From the NCBI GenBank assembly GCA_001574975.1, contig KQ965745.1:186001-250000 (forward strand): 64,000 nt of DNA. Direction: 5' to 3'. The translations under genes and the position numbers were made by a program. Positions 22,393 through 35,800 of the stretch are shown in pieces. Source of the stretch: Gonapodya prolifera JEL478. Taxonomy: Eukaryota; Monoblepharomycota; Monoblepharidomycetes; Monoblepharidales; Gonapodyaceae. The first letter of the stretch is position 1. Each line of letters begins with the position of its first letter. Below the pieces are notes generated by a model that did not search any database, was not told the DNA's origin, and saw only the letters and a program-made list of their open reading frames with translations.

Positions 22393-25300
22393 TTATGTGA
22401 AGATATCGTCTACATCATCATCTTTGATGGTTTTTCGCTTCTTTTTGGACGGCTCTAGTACCCTCTCCACTTCGGTTGGTTTCTGAGGTATGTTGAGCGG
22501 CACTCCGTCGATGTCGTCATCATCGACATCCATTGGGGCAGGTTGCACTACCCTCACTACTGGTGGGGCGTTCAACGGGACTCCATCAATGTCATCATCA
22601 TCCTCCGCAACAGGGGTTTGTAGTACTGTGGGTTCCAAATTTCCACGGTTGTCCAAACCCTTCCAACTAGACTTTGACGAATGGCGATCAGTAGTTGGAG
22701 GTGCGCTCCCAGCACTAAGCGGCTCCCATCTATTGATTGGAGAACTGAGGTCCAGCGGAACACCATCGACGTCGTCATCATCGATATTCGAATCTGTCGG
22801 TTGCAATTGATGGTCAAGGGCGGATTGCGCCTGAGCTTGCGCAAATTCTGCGTCGCCAGTCTCTGGTGTACCACTCCTTTCGCCCGACTTTTCCACGGAG
22901 TAGAAGGCGCTCTTCAAGCCTTCGATTGTTTCCGGCCCGAAAACGCTCCAGTTCTCCCACACCTCAATGCATTTGGTCACCGCCCGACGAAATTGTTCCG
23001 CTTTCAAACGAGCGGCGATCGATTTCCATACACGTCCGAGATGTCCCATTACAGGAGCTAGTCGGCCTTCAAAAGCGGCGCGATATCGCCATGCATTGGG
23101 TGCTGCACACGATGAGTTGTGCAAAACATCGGAAAGAAGGAAGAGACGAGCAATCTTCGTTGGCCAGATAGGTGTGCTTTGCAGGGTCAGACTAGTGCAC
23201 AAAAGCTGTGAAACTTCATCAGCTGACTCCGCATTATCAATGCACACGAGCATCGCTCGTCCGATATCCAATCGAATCAAAGTAATCTTTCGAAGAAGAC
23301 GGGTCAGACGTCGGCGCGCTTCTATTGGAAGTGGTCGAGTATGGAGCGTGACAGCACGACGTCGGTTAGTGTCCTCTTCATCAGTCACGGAGGACAAGGA
23401 GGAGAGTGAGTCGGCATTTGAAACATCGGACTCGTTGCCCTGCAGAGTGTGCCGTGTCAAAATATAAACAGGTTGCGAGATTCACACCACCCACATCGTC
23501 ATCGAACGGAATCTCTGGGGGTACCCAAAATGGTCCTTCGTCAAACATTTGAAAAGGTTCTGACCTCCAGCGACCTTTCGGATCTCCCTGTAGGACACTG
23601 AAAAGCTTCCATCGGTAGTAAATATGTTCCGGCGACTTAAACCAACAGAAAATTGTGAGCGGATAAAATTGCAGAGCATCAGCCAACACCTCACGTCGTG
23701 TCTAAACAAGAATCCCCAATCCCCCTGACCGTCGCCACAATTTTCAGCCTCTCGATCCATAACTTCTCTTTCAAAAGGCTCCCCGTACTTCACAACCCTC
23801 TCAATCATTCTGTGTATTCGTGCAACCACTTCCGAATCACTAGGTCGATTGACAAGAACCTCGAGCCTTGGAGGTGGAAGCGCTGCACCAGGTGGAAATG
23901 CGGCGGGACGAGGAGCGACGAGCTGAGCGCCGAATGGGGATTCTCCCGTAGTAAGATTGGAAGCAGCAGCCGGAAGTCCCGCTGCAATGGAGTGTTGTCC
24001 CAGTACTGGATTAAATAACGATTAGTATTGTAACAATATGTTGGGCTCCGTGCAATACCTACTGAAAATAGGTTTGTCGGGAACGACGATTCGCTTCCCC
24101 CAACCAACACGAACAGGCATTCCCCCGATTTCCCTCCCGTCCATTTCTCTCAGTGCTTTGGCCGCATCGTCCCGCTTCATGAAGCTCACAAATCCACTTA
24201 ACCTTCCTCGTTCCTTTTCTTCTTGCGTACGTGGCCACATAACTTTTACGGAGGCAATGGGGCCGTACACGGCGAACTGTCGAGCAAGTGCATCTTCAGT
24301 CGTGCTTTGCGGATTGAGGTTGCCAACGTAAAGATTGGTGGTCTCTGGATCACCAGTATCATACGAGCCGACGCGATCCTCAAATGCTGGTGGATTAATG
24401 GCGAAAAGATCAGAAAAGTTCTCTGCCTACGATTCCACTTGTTGTGGTTTCCGCTGGAAACACTCACCCGCTTTCAACACTATTCCCTCCCCCTTTGGAT
24501 GTCCCTTTTGCCGAAGTCGCTCATCCCTTGCTGCTTGCTCTCGTCTAAGTTCATCTCGAAACGAGTCCAAAGCACGCTTCTTTCCCGAGGTAGTAGTGTT
24601 CGATGATGATGCGTCAAGGGGAAGAGCCGAGTGGGAGACTTGAGAAGATTGTCGCGTAGCAGGGACCACTTTGGGTTGTGACTTCCACGAAAGAATTAGA
24701 GGTGTCGCAACTGACGGCATGAGCACTACTGATGACACACCTCGTCCTTTTCTATTTTAATAGAATCCCCACCGATCACAGATCCTGCTTTCACGAAAGG
24801 ACTGGCTTTGACAAACCGGGATTGTGGCCGATAGATTTCACCAGAAGATACATTGGTGAACCCGCTGTTAGGTGTGCTTGTGCTCGGCGCGAGACCTCGC
24901 TGAGCTCCTATGCCTGCACCCAGTCCCGCCTTGCTATCCGCTACATCGTCGTCGTCCTGTTTGAACGCATCTCGAGCAGAGATGACTGCTTTGGGCTCGA
25001 CAGTCTTAGGATCACCTTGTTGAACCGTTCCACCACGAACCCAAGAGCGCGTGGCTGCTCTATGAATCGGTGCCGCCGAAGGTACTGACCCCGGGGTGTG
25101 GTTGGCAGGGGTTTCGTCAGACTCAAATGATGCGATAAAATCTGCATAGACCTTGGCGGCGTCTTCGGCTTCTTTCTGTCAGGCGAGTGAGTTTTAGGCC
25201 ACAGTTCTCGCTGGTGGATTGCTTTGTGTGCAAGAGGAGAACCTTCTTCTTGGCAGCCTCTTCTTCCTTGTGCTTCTGAAACTTGTTGATCTTGGACGAG

Positions 25301-25560
25301 CCCCCGATAGTAAAGGCTTGGACTTTCGAGGAGGTCAACGTCTGGTGATGGAGAAATTGAATAGCTAAACCGCGGTGAAGATTCTCATGAAAACGCACCT
25401 TGATGGAGCCTTCCTTGGTAGCCTGTAGCAAGATTGTACCGAAAGCGACCATTAATTTTATCAGTATTTGGATGTACGACTCATGAGCATCGACGGAAAC
25501 CAACGACCAGAACCACAAAAATGATTCCTCCGATTCAGATAACGAACCTGAAGTCCCCAT
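22393..25560 (-). CDS. U2SURP: U2 snRNP-associated SURP-motif protein (SR140/U2SURP)
   Basis: Spliceosomal protein of the U2 snRNP in the nucleus. Seen in order: TLTSSKVQAFTIGGSSKINK and a Lys/Glu-rich helix joined to KEAEDAAKVYADFIASFE (family N-terminal box); an RRM with NLYVGNLNPQSTTEDALA, then YGPIASVKVMWPRTQEE, SGFVSFMKRDDAAKALREMD and VGWGKRIVVPDKPIF; a SURP module (IHRMIERVVKYGEPFEREV, then YYRWKLFSVLQGDPKGRW and MFDEGPFWVPP); and a CTD-interaction (CID) domain (LIRLDIGRAMLVCIDNAESA, PTKIARLFLLSDVLHNSS, CIEVWENWSVFGPE). Near the C-terminus are three acidic repeats of the form D-D-x-D-G-V-P-L, also present in the animal protein. The Arg/Ser tail of the animal protein is absent; here it stops at DDVDDIFT. 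There are many short introns. The start at ATG 25560 is less sure than the rest. Confidence 0.95.
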
Positions 25561-25789
25561 GGCAAGATAGGTGCTCCTTTTTGATCCTCTTTTCCACTCA
25601 TCGTTGGGCCCCGCTGGAGCTTAAATGGTTGTCGTTCTTGTTTGGGCACTGACGGTCAGCACCACTCAATGACCTTGTGTAGTTGTAGTTTTCCACCAAA
25701 ACTACCTTTTTTTCGCTTGATTCTATTGTGAATACCCAAAGTATTACGTGCATGCGATTCTATTTACATTTCAAGTGTTTTGTCACAAC

Positions 25790-28700
25790 TCAGTCATCTT
25801 GTTCGTCCTCAAGCTCATCCCTTTCTCCCTTCCCGAAGATACTTTCCACCTCATCTTCCTCCATCTGTTCATGCTTAACTTCCGCGTCCGACATTCCCTC
25901 GTCGCTGTCAACAACCTGCGTTGCAGAAAGTCGAGGCCTCTTGCTCACGTCGTCGTCGTTGGAGGAATCATGCGCATTGGCGTCGGGGCTCAATTCTCGG
26001 TATCTTCGTTTGCGTTTGTTTAGGACCTCGCCTGATTTGACTTTGGTTTTCGTCTGGGCGTTCTTACTCTTCGATTTTCTCTTGCTTTTAGTTTGACTCT
26101 GGCTCTGGAAATCATACGATGAGGGTATTCACGCTGTACATCCAAATTAACAGTCACTCACGTTACTCGATTCATCTGCACTATCGCTGTGATGTTCCAC
26201 CGGAATCTGTGACGAAATTTCAGTTCCATCAAGGGCACGGTGTTTGAGATTTCCTGCGCGCATAAGTTGCAAAGAGTGCGAATACAAGGTCTTGGTATCT
26301 TAATAACTCACCGACCCAGAAATCCTGTGCTTTGTTGTTCTCCGCTAGCATGATCTTAACCTGATACAAAAGACCTTCGAGTGTTTTCTTCACCATAGGC
26401 ACAACTGCCATGATGCGTTCTTCGCGACCGCTCTTTCCATGACCGCAAACTTGTTGCACAATTCTGGTTCCCTTCTGAAGAATGCTCAGTACATCAAGAA
26501 TATCGGCCGACTCTTTCTTGAAGTGACGCGTGAACGCCGGCATCGCCTTCTTTGCAAAAGCATCCAAGAATGTACGCGAGCCGCGTAGGAGAGAATGGAG
26601 GGTTGGCGTGTCCTCAAACCGTCGTGTGTGGCCAGTGAGGGCATGGAAAGCCTCAACCAGTTGCTTCTGAAAACGAAGCCGAGACGAAAATGCAACAGTT
26701 TTATCAGACTCGATGGAGGGAACAAGCTTAGTCATTTCCCTCAAAACAACCTGAGCAATTGAGAGTGAGACTACATTTGTCCTTTTCAGGAAAAGCATCC
26801 AACTCACCTTGACGTAAGTAGGATAAGTCTCTCTCGTAAGAGCAGGCTGCTTGCTTAACGTGTCCGCATCGGCCAATACAAGAGCATCCATGGCGTCAAC
26901 GAGAGTAGATAATTGGTCCAAAGCGTCTGTGACGGGCACACCCTGAAATTGACGATCAAGGAGGTATTCAACATCAGTAGCCTAAAGAAGCAATACGTAA
27001 TTATAAAACTAGAGCCACCTAGAAGTTACCACTCCAACCCACCTTTAGCTTCACTGATTCGGCCCAATCCAATGTGAGATACTTTCTTGACATCTCCCAC
27101 ACTTTCCTTCCCATGCTTTTGAGCCTATCATCTTCAATTCCGTCCCTGTCAAGAGCCCGCAGCTCGTCCGGAAATAATTCAATCATGGCATCGAGCGTTC
27201 GCAGAAACCGCACCGCTGTCTCTGGAGCGGATAATGCCGCGTCACAGTTGCTCAAATATTTGAATGCGGCGTGAACCAAATCTGCCCTTGGAGTTGTCCG
27301 GCGATTTGGTTGTGAGTGGGACGGGTTTGATTCCCGTTGCGTGGCCGTGACGTTATGAGGACGTGGTGTGTCAGCAGAAGAACTGCCGTCAAGCTCTTGT
27401 CCTGGCCACGCAATGCGACTCGTGAATGCTTTCAAGAGTTTCTGAAGGTCGGACGGTGAGCATGTAACGTTGTGATGCGGGCGAGCTCAGCAAACCTTCA
27501 TGAGACCACCATTTTGCGCCAGCTTGAAGCCTTGCCAGTTCACCAGATCGTGGAGGATTTGGAGCACCAGCAAGAAGCTTTCATTCAGCATTTTTTTCCA
27601 CTCCTAATGGAAATCGTGAGTGTTGCAACACCTTTGCTGGATACTATTTCACCCACCTCTTTATTCTCAACCTTGTTAGAACTGCTATCAACGCTTTCCT
27701 CATTCTGACTTGTAGAGCTCTGCAGCTCGTTGACGATTCTTTCGAGCAACGACAGAAGATATGGAAGAACAGGAACAAGCTTGCTGACCACATCCGATGC
27801 TGAAAGTTTGGCCAAAAGGGAACCGCTGTACAGACTCTCCTCCGCGTCCAGAGAGCGGCGGCCAAAGGGATTTGAAGGGGTACACAGCTTTGATCTCACT
27901 TTGCGACTTAAATCTTTAAGGAGAAAATAACCCTCTGCGAACTAGTGGGGAGTTCTAGAAAGCGAGAATTTAAAACAGCAAGTAAATTGAAACAAACCTC
28001 CAACACGTTATTTCCTGTACCGGAGCTTGGGGCCTTTCCTTGAAAGCGTAATAGCGAGAAAACATCAAGCTTGATGAAGACAAACGAACTCGAAGCTGTT
28101 TTCCACATAATATTGCAGAATTATGAAAATACCCACCGACAGATCTCGCAAAATCGGTGCAAGTTGCTTTATGCTTTTAAGTTGTGGCACAGAAGTTTTT
28201 ACCTTCTTTGCTTTCACATTCTTGTCTTCTTCTTCCTCACTATCCAAGCGCAGAGCGGTTACACGTTTATTTACCTTTGTACCAGTCGGAGATCTTCGCA
28301 CCTAGTGATGCGAGCAAGAAAATTTGTCACCGGTGAAAGATCGAACGGCGGGATCTACGTACAGTTTTCCGCCCAGGGTCAGTCTTCGTGGTTGCTCGCT
28401 TGGGTGGTAGTCGAGCAGAAGAATAGCTTGGTCTTTCAAGGTCCGAATCGCCGTCTTGGTCATCCTCTTCCAAAGGTTCCACTTGATGCGATGATGTTCC
28501 TGCCTCAGAAACTCCAGAAACATCCCTCTCTTTCCTTTCTTTTTCAGAAAGCGAAGCAGAGTGAGCAATGACCATTGAGACAGGTGCGATGTGCCCTGAC
28601 GTCTGGGTCTCTTGAAGTTCAGCTGGGCACCAAGTGGGGGTCGCCCGAATGAGATCGTCCAAGAGGGACTCGAGTTTGACAAGGTGCTTGACACGAGAGA

Positions 28701-31700
28701 CCACCGGAACTGCTCCCTTATCGTCCGTTCCAATTGAAAATGCATTGATGACTTCCCGAAACCTAAAGTTTGACGGGTGAGTATTTGGGTCTGCTGTTTG
28801 ATCCGAAAGACCAACTATCATCACCAGTTAATGTTGTTGAACAAGCTCGTGCATGCAGCCTCGAGCATACCGATACCATAGTTCACTTTGATTTCCTATC
28901 ACACGTACGTGGTCTCAGTTCTTCGGCAAACACCCGGGGAATATCATACTCACAGAGATGTCCCTCTTCTCCCACATGATAGCCCCAAGCAACAAGTGCC
29001 CATCCGAGACTTCATTCTTCGCTGCCCCGCATGCAAAGTACAGTCTTCCGAGCGGCGCTATGACACTTCCAACCTGCAATCCGCAAGCGGTGTACTCCTC
29101 TCCACAAGTTGCGCTCTCTGGGCGGACGGCCAGCGGGTAAAACGGGAATCCGATTTGCTCAAATCCATCTTCCTGTGAAATCAGACCATCCCACATAGCA
29201 GTCTTCAAGAAATTTTCGTTTTCGTTTTCACCAAGTGCTGAGCAATGTTTGTCCAATTCGTCTTGTGTCCAAGCGAACTCATCTAGGAGGCCGACAAAGT
29301 GCTCTTGAATCCATTGAGTTACTTCAAGAAAAAGATTTCGACAGGAGATGAGGTAAGACAGCTCGTCCGAAGCTAAGGTGAGGGCTGACTGTGGAAATAG
29401 TGCAGGAACAAACGTCAGGTATCCTATAAACCCAGTCGCGCTTACCATTGACCTCCTCGAGCACCTCTTCAGCATCTCTAATACTTCAACAGTCTCTTTC
29501 AGAGGTGATTTACTCAGATCTTCTGATCCCAAACCCGTCGCCAACTCGCTCGAACCCCAATGCTTAACCAATGCACATCCGGCGGCGACCCCAATACGAC
29601 GGTACCGGTCCAGAGGATGCGATAGCTGCTTCGTTAGAGCGATCATAACTTCGGTCCCCACGGCAGAGGTAGTTTGGTCGTTCTACTCCAGGCCGCACCG
29701 GGAGTGTCAAAGCTGTTCTTACATGGTCCCATCTTAGCTCAACCCACCTCGGTTGGAACTGTCAAAACGGCTAGCGCCTCAAAGAGAAGTCCGACTTGCC
29801 TCAGAGTCATCGAGTCAAGTTGGTCCAGCAAATTTTTCACAAAAACTGCAAATCGTGAAGCACCGTGACTGTCTGCGCGTGCGAGGTGCAGAATCAGCCG
29901 AAGTGAACAATCCACGTCTGTTGGGTGACCCGAGCCAGCGTGCACCACGAGGGAATGCATCAGCTCCTAAGGCAGGGTGGTCCATAGTCGTCGGATTTGC
30001 AGACAATTTGGTCCTTCATGCACCTCCATCACTGTGAACCCACCTGCCTCTCATAATCTCCCCAACCCTTCCACACTCCTTCCGCCACCTCCCCAGCAGC
30101 TTCACTCATCCCACCTCTCACAAGCGCCTCTACAATACCAACAACCTGCTCCACATGTGGCCTCAGCGCGGCCGCATGGCGTTCCACGGCTCGGCGGAGC
30201 AGTTCCGGCGTGAAATGTCCATGTTGGATCTTGCGAACGATAAGGGCATCCACTTTTTTGCGGAGCAAAGAACGATTCAGAATGAGAAGGAGAACGTCAA
30301 GGGTGGTGTGATGGCCCGGCTACCGTCGTAAAGGTCGAAGTTTGCATCAAGATTTTGTCGTGAAGGATGGACCATATTGTGCAAATTTCTCCTTGTGCTC
30401 ACCTCATCAACCTTGCCAATCACCGCCATCACCGCATCTCTCAATTCCACGCTCGCCCTCAAAGAACCCCTGAGCTGGTCTTTGCTCCCAAACATACATT
30501 GTGACACAATTCGTCACTGAACGTCTCCAATCAATCGAATATTCAGACACACTCACCAAATACCAAAACTTCCTCACTAACCTTCAAGCCTGTTTCACTT
30601 GCTCGGGTTTTACCTTTGCCCTTCCTCCCGCTGGCTTCTTCGGCTTCCCGCTGCTCACCGGCCTCAACAAGATCTGCCATGACGTCTGCGTCCAGGTGCT
30701 CTCGGAGTGACGAAATCAACTGATAGAATGGAATAGTGTAGGAAAATGCCGGCGGATCGTGCGAGTCTCTGTTCACTCACTTCTTCTGCACCCTGCTTAT
30801 CGCCCCTTCCCGCTCCGCCGCTCTGCTGCAGCACGAATCTCAGCGTAAGTGGCAACGTCGCCAAATCCGGGTCCCGAAGTGTCTCAAGGAGGCGAACGCG
30901 GAGATCAGACTGCAATAGGAAAGAGTTCAAGATATTCGAGTCAACCTTTCCAGTTCCACCCTGAGCTCTGCGGCACTTGCCATCATCCCCTCAGTGAGTC
31001 CCATATTGCCGAGCGCCTCGAGTGCGGCAGGGCGGAAGGCCGGATCCGCATCAAGTAGGTTCGTGAGGGTTGCGACTCCAGCCTAGGTTCCCAGAACGGA
31101 ACATTAGTCATAATGCTATCAGGTCGGTACCACTCCTTGCCCCGTTGTCCACCTCATCATCATCTCTGATGTAATTCATACCCAAACATTGGGCTTTGAT
31201 GTAGATCTCTCGGGTCTCTGTTCAGCCTCCCCAGTCAATCAATAAACAATGTCACATCATACTCACCTTGACCCTTCCCATTCCAACCACATCTCCCACA
31301 GCCGCGACCGCCTCTCTTCTGATGTCTCCACTGGTCGACTCTATCGCTCGGAGAAGCGCATCGGCGACCTCGTCCGGGTCTGCCAGGCGCGTCTGTGTGG
31401 CGAGTGTGCGAAGGTCGCGAAGGCAAAGGATGGCGGGGGACGGGTGCGAGGAAGGTGGGGAGCTGTGGTGGGAAGTTTAAAGAACCAAGAAGGATTGAGT
31501 GTTGGTGTTCGTGACAAAGCGTTGGGTGCAATCCGTGACGGCAAACTAATATGTCAAAGCAAGAACTCACTCTCCTCCACCGTCTTCTCCTGATCCACCG
31601 AACGCCACAATGTTCTCCAGGATGTACTTGGAGAGACGAGTTTGGAGTATGTCGACGGAGAGCAGAAGATACAACAGGCTTGGATTTGGGCCAGAGCTGT

Positions 31701-32293
31701 GTTCATGGTCAGAGATGGCAGTTTCCAGGAGTTATGTTAGTATCGTTCACTCTTATCAACTCTCTCGCGCCGACAATCCTCGGCCCGAGTCTCGCTCACC
31801 TTGCGCTTTCTGTATACCCGACTCTGTTGGATCCATCATTGCCACTGTCGCTTTCGATTTTGTGGTGGAGAGGCTGTAAGCTCTTCCTCAGCAAGTCTTC
31901 ATCCTGGGCCCACTCGATAAAGCCGTCCAAGAATTCCTGAGCCGCATTATGCTGTCCCGCATTATGGTCTATCAGGGCGTTCACGAGTGAATGTCTGAAG
32001 AGAGCCGGATTCACGGCTTTTATTGGCGAGAAAGGGGGCCGTTAAGAGAACAGGACGTTGCGGGGGTAAAACGTTGAGCGAGGTTGGAGTTGGAATGTAT
32101 ACAAGAACGTGGCATGATAATGGCGCGTACCAAGAACAATTTCCGCGTCATTGCTATTTGCAGAATCGGGGACATGCAGCCCTGCGACTCTGAGAAAATA
32201 ATGAAACGCAGACTCTTGGGGATCCCTTGGTGTTTGTGACGCCGGCTTAAGTGCGTTGTGAGCGAGAGAAGGTGCGAGTGGCCGCACAGGCAT
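25790..32293 (-). CDS. FANCD2: Fanconi anemia group D2 protein
   Basis: DNA clamp that, after monoubiquitination with FANCI, marks interstrand crosslinks for repair in the nucleus. Seen at the N-terminus (ATG 32293; the codon two triplets upstream is TTG): ESAFHYFLRVAGLHVPDSA, then FRHSLVNALIDHNA, then EFLDGFIEWAQDEDLLRKSL and LLYLLLSVDILQTRLSKYIL, which follow the FANCD2 N-terminal order. The middle holds HFTPELLRRAVERHAAALRP, HPLDRYRRIGVAAGCALVKH, SYLISCRNLFLEVTQW and FPFYPLAVRPESATCGEE. The C-terminal region is clearest: SRTFLDAFAKKAMPAFTRHF, QKGTRIVQQVCGHGKSG, PMVKKTLEGLLYQVKIML, then NNKAQDFWVG spliced to NLKHRAL, and an acidic tail ending at 25790. It has many introns of 45-110 nt. The full ubiquitin-acceptor region was not located by eye. 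The partner FANCI is not in the window. Confidence 0.92.
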
Positions 32294-32875
32294 CGCCAAA
32301 GAGCAGTCGATATCGGGTACTTTGGCTGGTTACTGTAAGTGGGCTCTTGGATGGAATCGGTTCAAGTTCAGGAATACGTCGTCAATCCTGAGGAGGACCA
32401 GTCCCGCGTTTCTCGTGAGAAGGACTTGCGGATCCTTGACTGTCTATGGGGATCCAGGTGAAATCAGTGGAGGAATGGGGCAACAGGTGAATGCGAAGAC
32501 GACGGGTGGTCTGAGCACTTGTGACCAAAGCATTCGTGATTTTTGGAGCACACAATTCCGACGAACAACAACCGCGGAGATTTCATAATTCTTCACTCGT
32601 TGCACTGCGCCCTCGAGATAAGACTAAATTGAAAACGTCAAACCCCGAATTAAGTCTCCAATGAGCTCGAACATGTCCCCCCGCAGGCCGCAACACATCC
32701 ACCGTTCGCCGCCCCAGCACCCAAGCTCTTTACGATACTGTCATCAGCGACTAAATTTTCCTTTCTCTTCCTTCCCAAGGGGCGAAAATGCATTTCAATT
32801 TCAATATCCAGTTAAAACCTTCTGCACTCAATGACATTACATCCAGGAATTAGACTCATGAGATACGCGAAACAG
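32294..32875. other. Intergenic region between FANCD2 and the ankyrin/IQ gene
   Basis: About 580 bp between the FANCD2 start and the stop of the upstream minus-strand gene. It must contain the FANCD2 promoter. Small open frames show no known motif. No RNA gene or repeat was recognised. Confidence 0.6.
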
Positions 32876-35800
32876 TTACTGCTCAGCCAACGGTCCCTCT
32901 CCTCTCAGCTCTCTCACTCTTCTCCGCTCTTCCTCAAGTCGCCGTCTCTCCCGTTCAAGCACTCGCCGCTCCCCTTCAACTCGGCGCCGCTCATCCTCCA
33001 CAGCTTCACGCTCGTTCTCGAGGCGAACTCGCTCTTTCTCCACCCGAATACGCTCACACTCTACTTCGGAATGCGCGGCACGCTCCGCCTCGAGTATTCC
33101 CAGAGATGATGCGTCAGTCTGGACCGCAAAGTCGACCCGTGCTGTCTGTCCGTATATCGATACTTTCCGCTCCGCATCTGATCTACCATTTGTCATACGT
33201 CGCATGACCCTCCCTCTCATAGACTCCCTCATCCGCCGTCGGTTCTCTCTCCGCACCTTCTGGTATCGGTACCACCGCTGTATCCCACGCGCTTTCGCCT
33301 CTCTCAGTTGGTCTCTAGTCAGTGCACCCCAACTGCCAGAGAGAAGCTCGATGGTAGAACGGTCACCACCGGCAATAGCATAGTCTAGGGGAGTGAAGCG
33401 CTGGTAATTTGAAAGAGAGTAAAGTTGAACGATGCCGATGGAGTGATAGCGGACAGCGTACCCCAACAAAAGCAGGTCGTCCATGCCAGTTCAAACGTTG
33501 TCAGCAGCCAATCTGATTGTTCCCAACTCGAGCACAACTCACCTCGTCCCCACTCTCCATCTTATTCACGCCTCCCCCCATACCAGCGACGACCTCCACC
33601 GCCCCAGCCACACCCCTGAGTGCGGCCCAGTGCATTGCAACTCTCCCGCCCCCGTCCTCCTTTGCTAAATCCCCACCCCACGCTACCACAGTCCTCACAG
33701 TCTCCGGATCTCCACACCATGCTGCTTCATGCAGCACCGACGTTCCTAGCAAGTCAATGGCATTGGGATCTCCCCCAGCACGCATCAGCAGATCAACTAC
33801 TTCCGCAGCCCCCACAGCCGCCGCCCAGTGGCATGCTGTACGGCCCGAGGCATCGCGAGCGGTAACATCAGCTCCTTCTCGTAAAAGCAGAGCGGCGAGA
33901 TCGGCACGATTGAATGCAGCAGCCAGGTGAAGGGGGGTGCGTCCGCGGTTGTCCCGCCGTTGGAGGAGGGAAGGTTGAAGATGGAGACAATGAAGAGCAA
34001 GAGATGTGTGGCCAGCTGATGTGGCGGCATGTAAAACTTTGTTGATCCAGCCGTTTGTTAGATTTTTGTGTTTCCTTTCATAAAAGCACAAAGAAAAAAA
34101 AAAGGTTCACCTGTCAATCCCGCCGCATCTGGTATCTCTATATCCGCACCCATTCCCAGCACCATCTTCCACGCCTCATGCCTCCCTTCCACCGCTGCCC
34201 ACATCGCCACTGTTCTTTCTAGGCTATCTTTCGCATTGAGGTCCGCTCCTTTCGCTCCACCTGTGACACCTTCACGAACAAGAACCATAACGCACTCCAA
34301 CTGGCCCTTTTGCACAGCATAGTGCAGCGGACGAGCGCCGTGGATGTCAGCAACATCTCGGTCGGCTCCCATCCGTACTAAGATGGCAGCGCAAGCAGCC
34401 CGACCCTGTGTAACCGCCCAATGTAACGCTGATCGGCCGTCATTGTCACAGGCGTCCAACCCCAAGGTAGCACTTTCGGCCGAAATGCGTGCAAGTTCCA
34501 TGGTTACAGCTACTTGGCCCTCGCAGGCTGCGATGTGGAGTGGTGTGCGGCCTAGCTTGTCGGCAGAGCACATAAACACGACGAGGTTGGGTTGCTTTCT
34601 CGACATCCGCTCCAGCTCTTGAACGCACTCCACGTCTCCGCCTACTGCGGCCCAGTGAGCAGCGGTCTTTCCGTCAGAGTCACTGACGGATAAGTCGATC
34701 CCACTCTGGCACAGAATTCGAACATGAGATATCCGACGGCGCAAGCAGGCCCACATAAGTGGGGTCATTCCGCCTTCATCTTTGGGATCTAGCTTCGAAC
34801 CTTCCACAGAAAGAAATGACTTTTTCTTCCGTTGGAAATTCCAGCCCTTCTTTCGTCTATGGCATAATATGGCATCGATCAGCAAACTGAGACAATCTAT
34901 TGCGTCTGGACCGGTTGAGCAATGTAAAGGTGTGTGGAGAGCATAGTCTGTCAAAGAGGGGTTGGCTCCATTTTGCAGGAGTGCTTTCGTTGGCCTGTAG
35001 CGGCCATAGTACACTGCCCAATGCAAGGGAGTGCGTCCGCTGTAGTCAGCAAGGTCCACTGTAGCCCCGTGTTGTATAAGGATCGAAGCAGCATCAACGT
35101 GACCGGCCATGCAGGCGTAATGAAGTGCCGAACGCCCCTCATCATCTCGAAGGTCTGGATCGAGACGGCACGACTCGAGAAGGAGTGATAGGGTCTTACT
35201 GTGGCCGGTGCGGGCAATGTGGAGGAGAAGGACGTTGAGTTGAGTGTCGGTTAGGTTATGGAGTAGGGATTTGGTCGTAGAGAGGTTGGTGACTGAGGCT
35301 CCTGGTGGTACCACTTCTGATGCCAAGCGTCCCTGTCAGGCAATACAAATTTGTTGTGATGCTCACACCTTCTGTCATTCAAATATCTCACTTGCATGAC
35401 TGGAACCGCAGCCCGAGACTCCGCCTCCCCTGCACGATTCCGCAATGCATTTTCCGCCACTTCATCCAGGTACTGGGGTCCACGGGATCCACCTGCTTCG
35501 TTTATGACGACCTCCTTCAGAGCTCCATTTGAATTCCCCCCCAAGTCAAACACAGGGATCTGCGCAGAACTCGGTGCAAGTGCGCGTCTGTGACTGTTTT
35601 CGCGTTTTGGAGGACTAGGAGTGGGGTCAAACATCACATCAGGACGTTCTGACATATTGCCTGGTGAGTCTTTTGATTCGGGTGGGTCACGAGAGCTGAG
35701 GTGAGAAGCTAACTGGATGTTCATCGAGGGTTTATCAACGGTGGAGGTAGAAGTGCCCTGACTGGGTTTCGAACTTGAATTCGAGGGCACTTTTGTTTGT

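Noticed and set aside
32322-32588. Plus-strand open frame between FANCD2 and the ankyrin/IQ gene
   Set aside because: No domain, no splice continuation, and it lies where the FANCD2 promoter must be.
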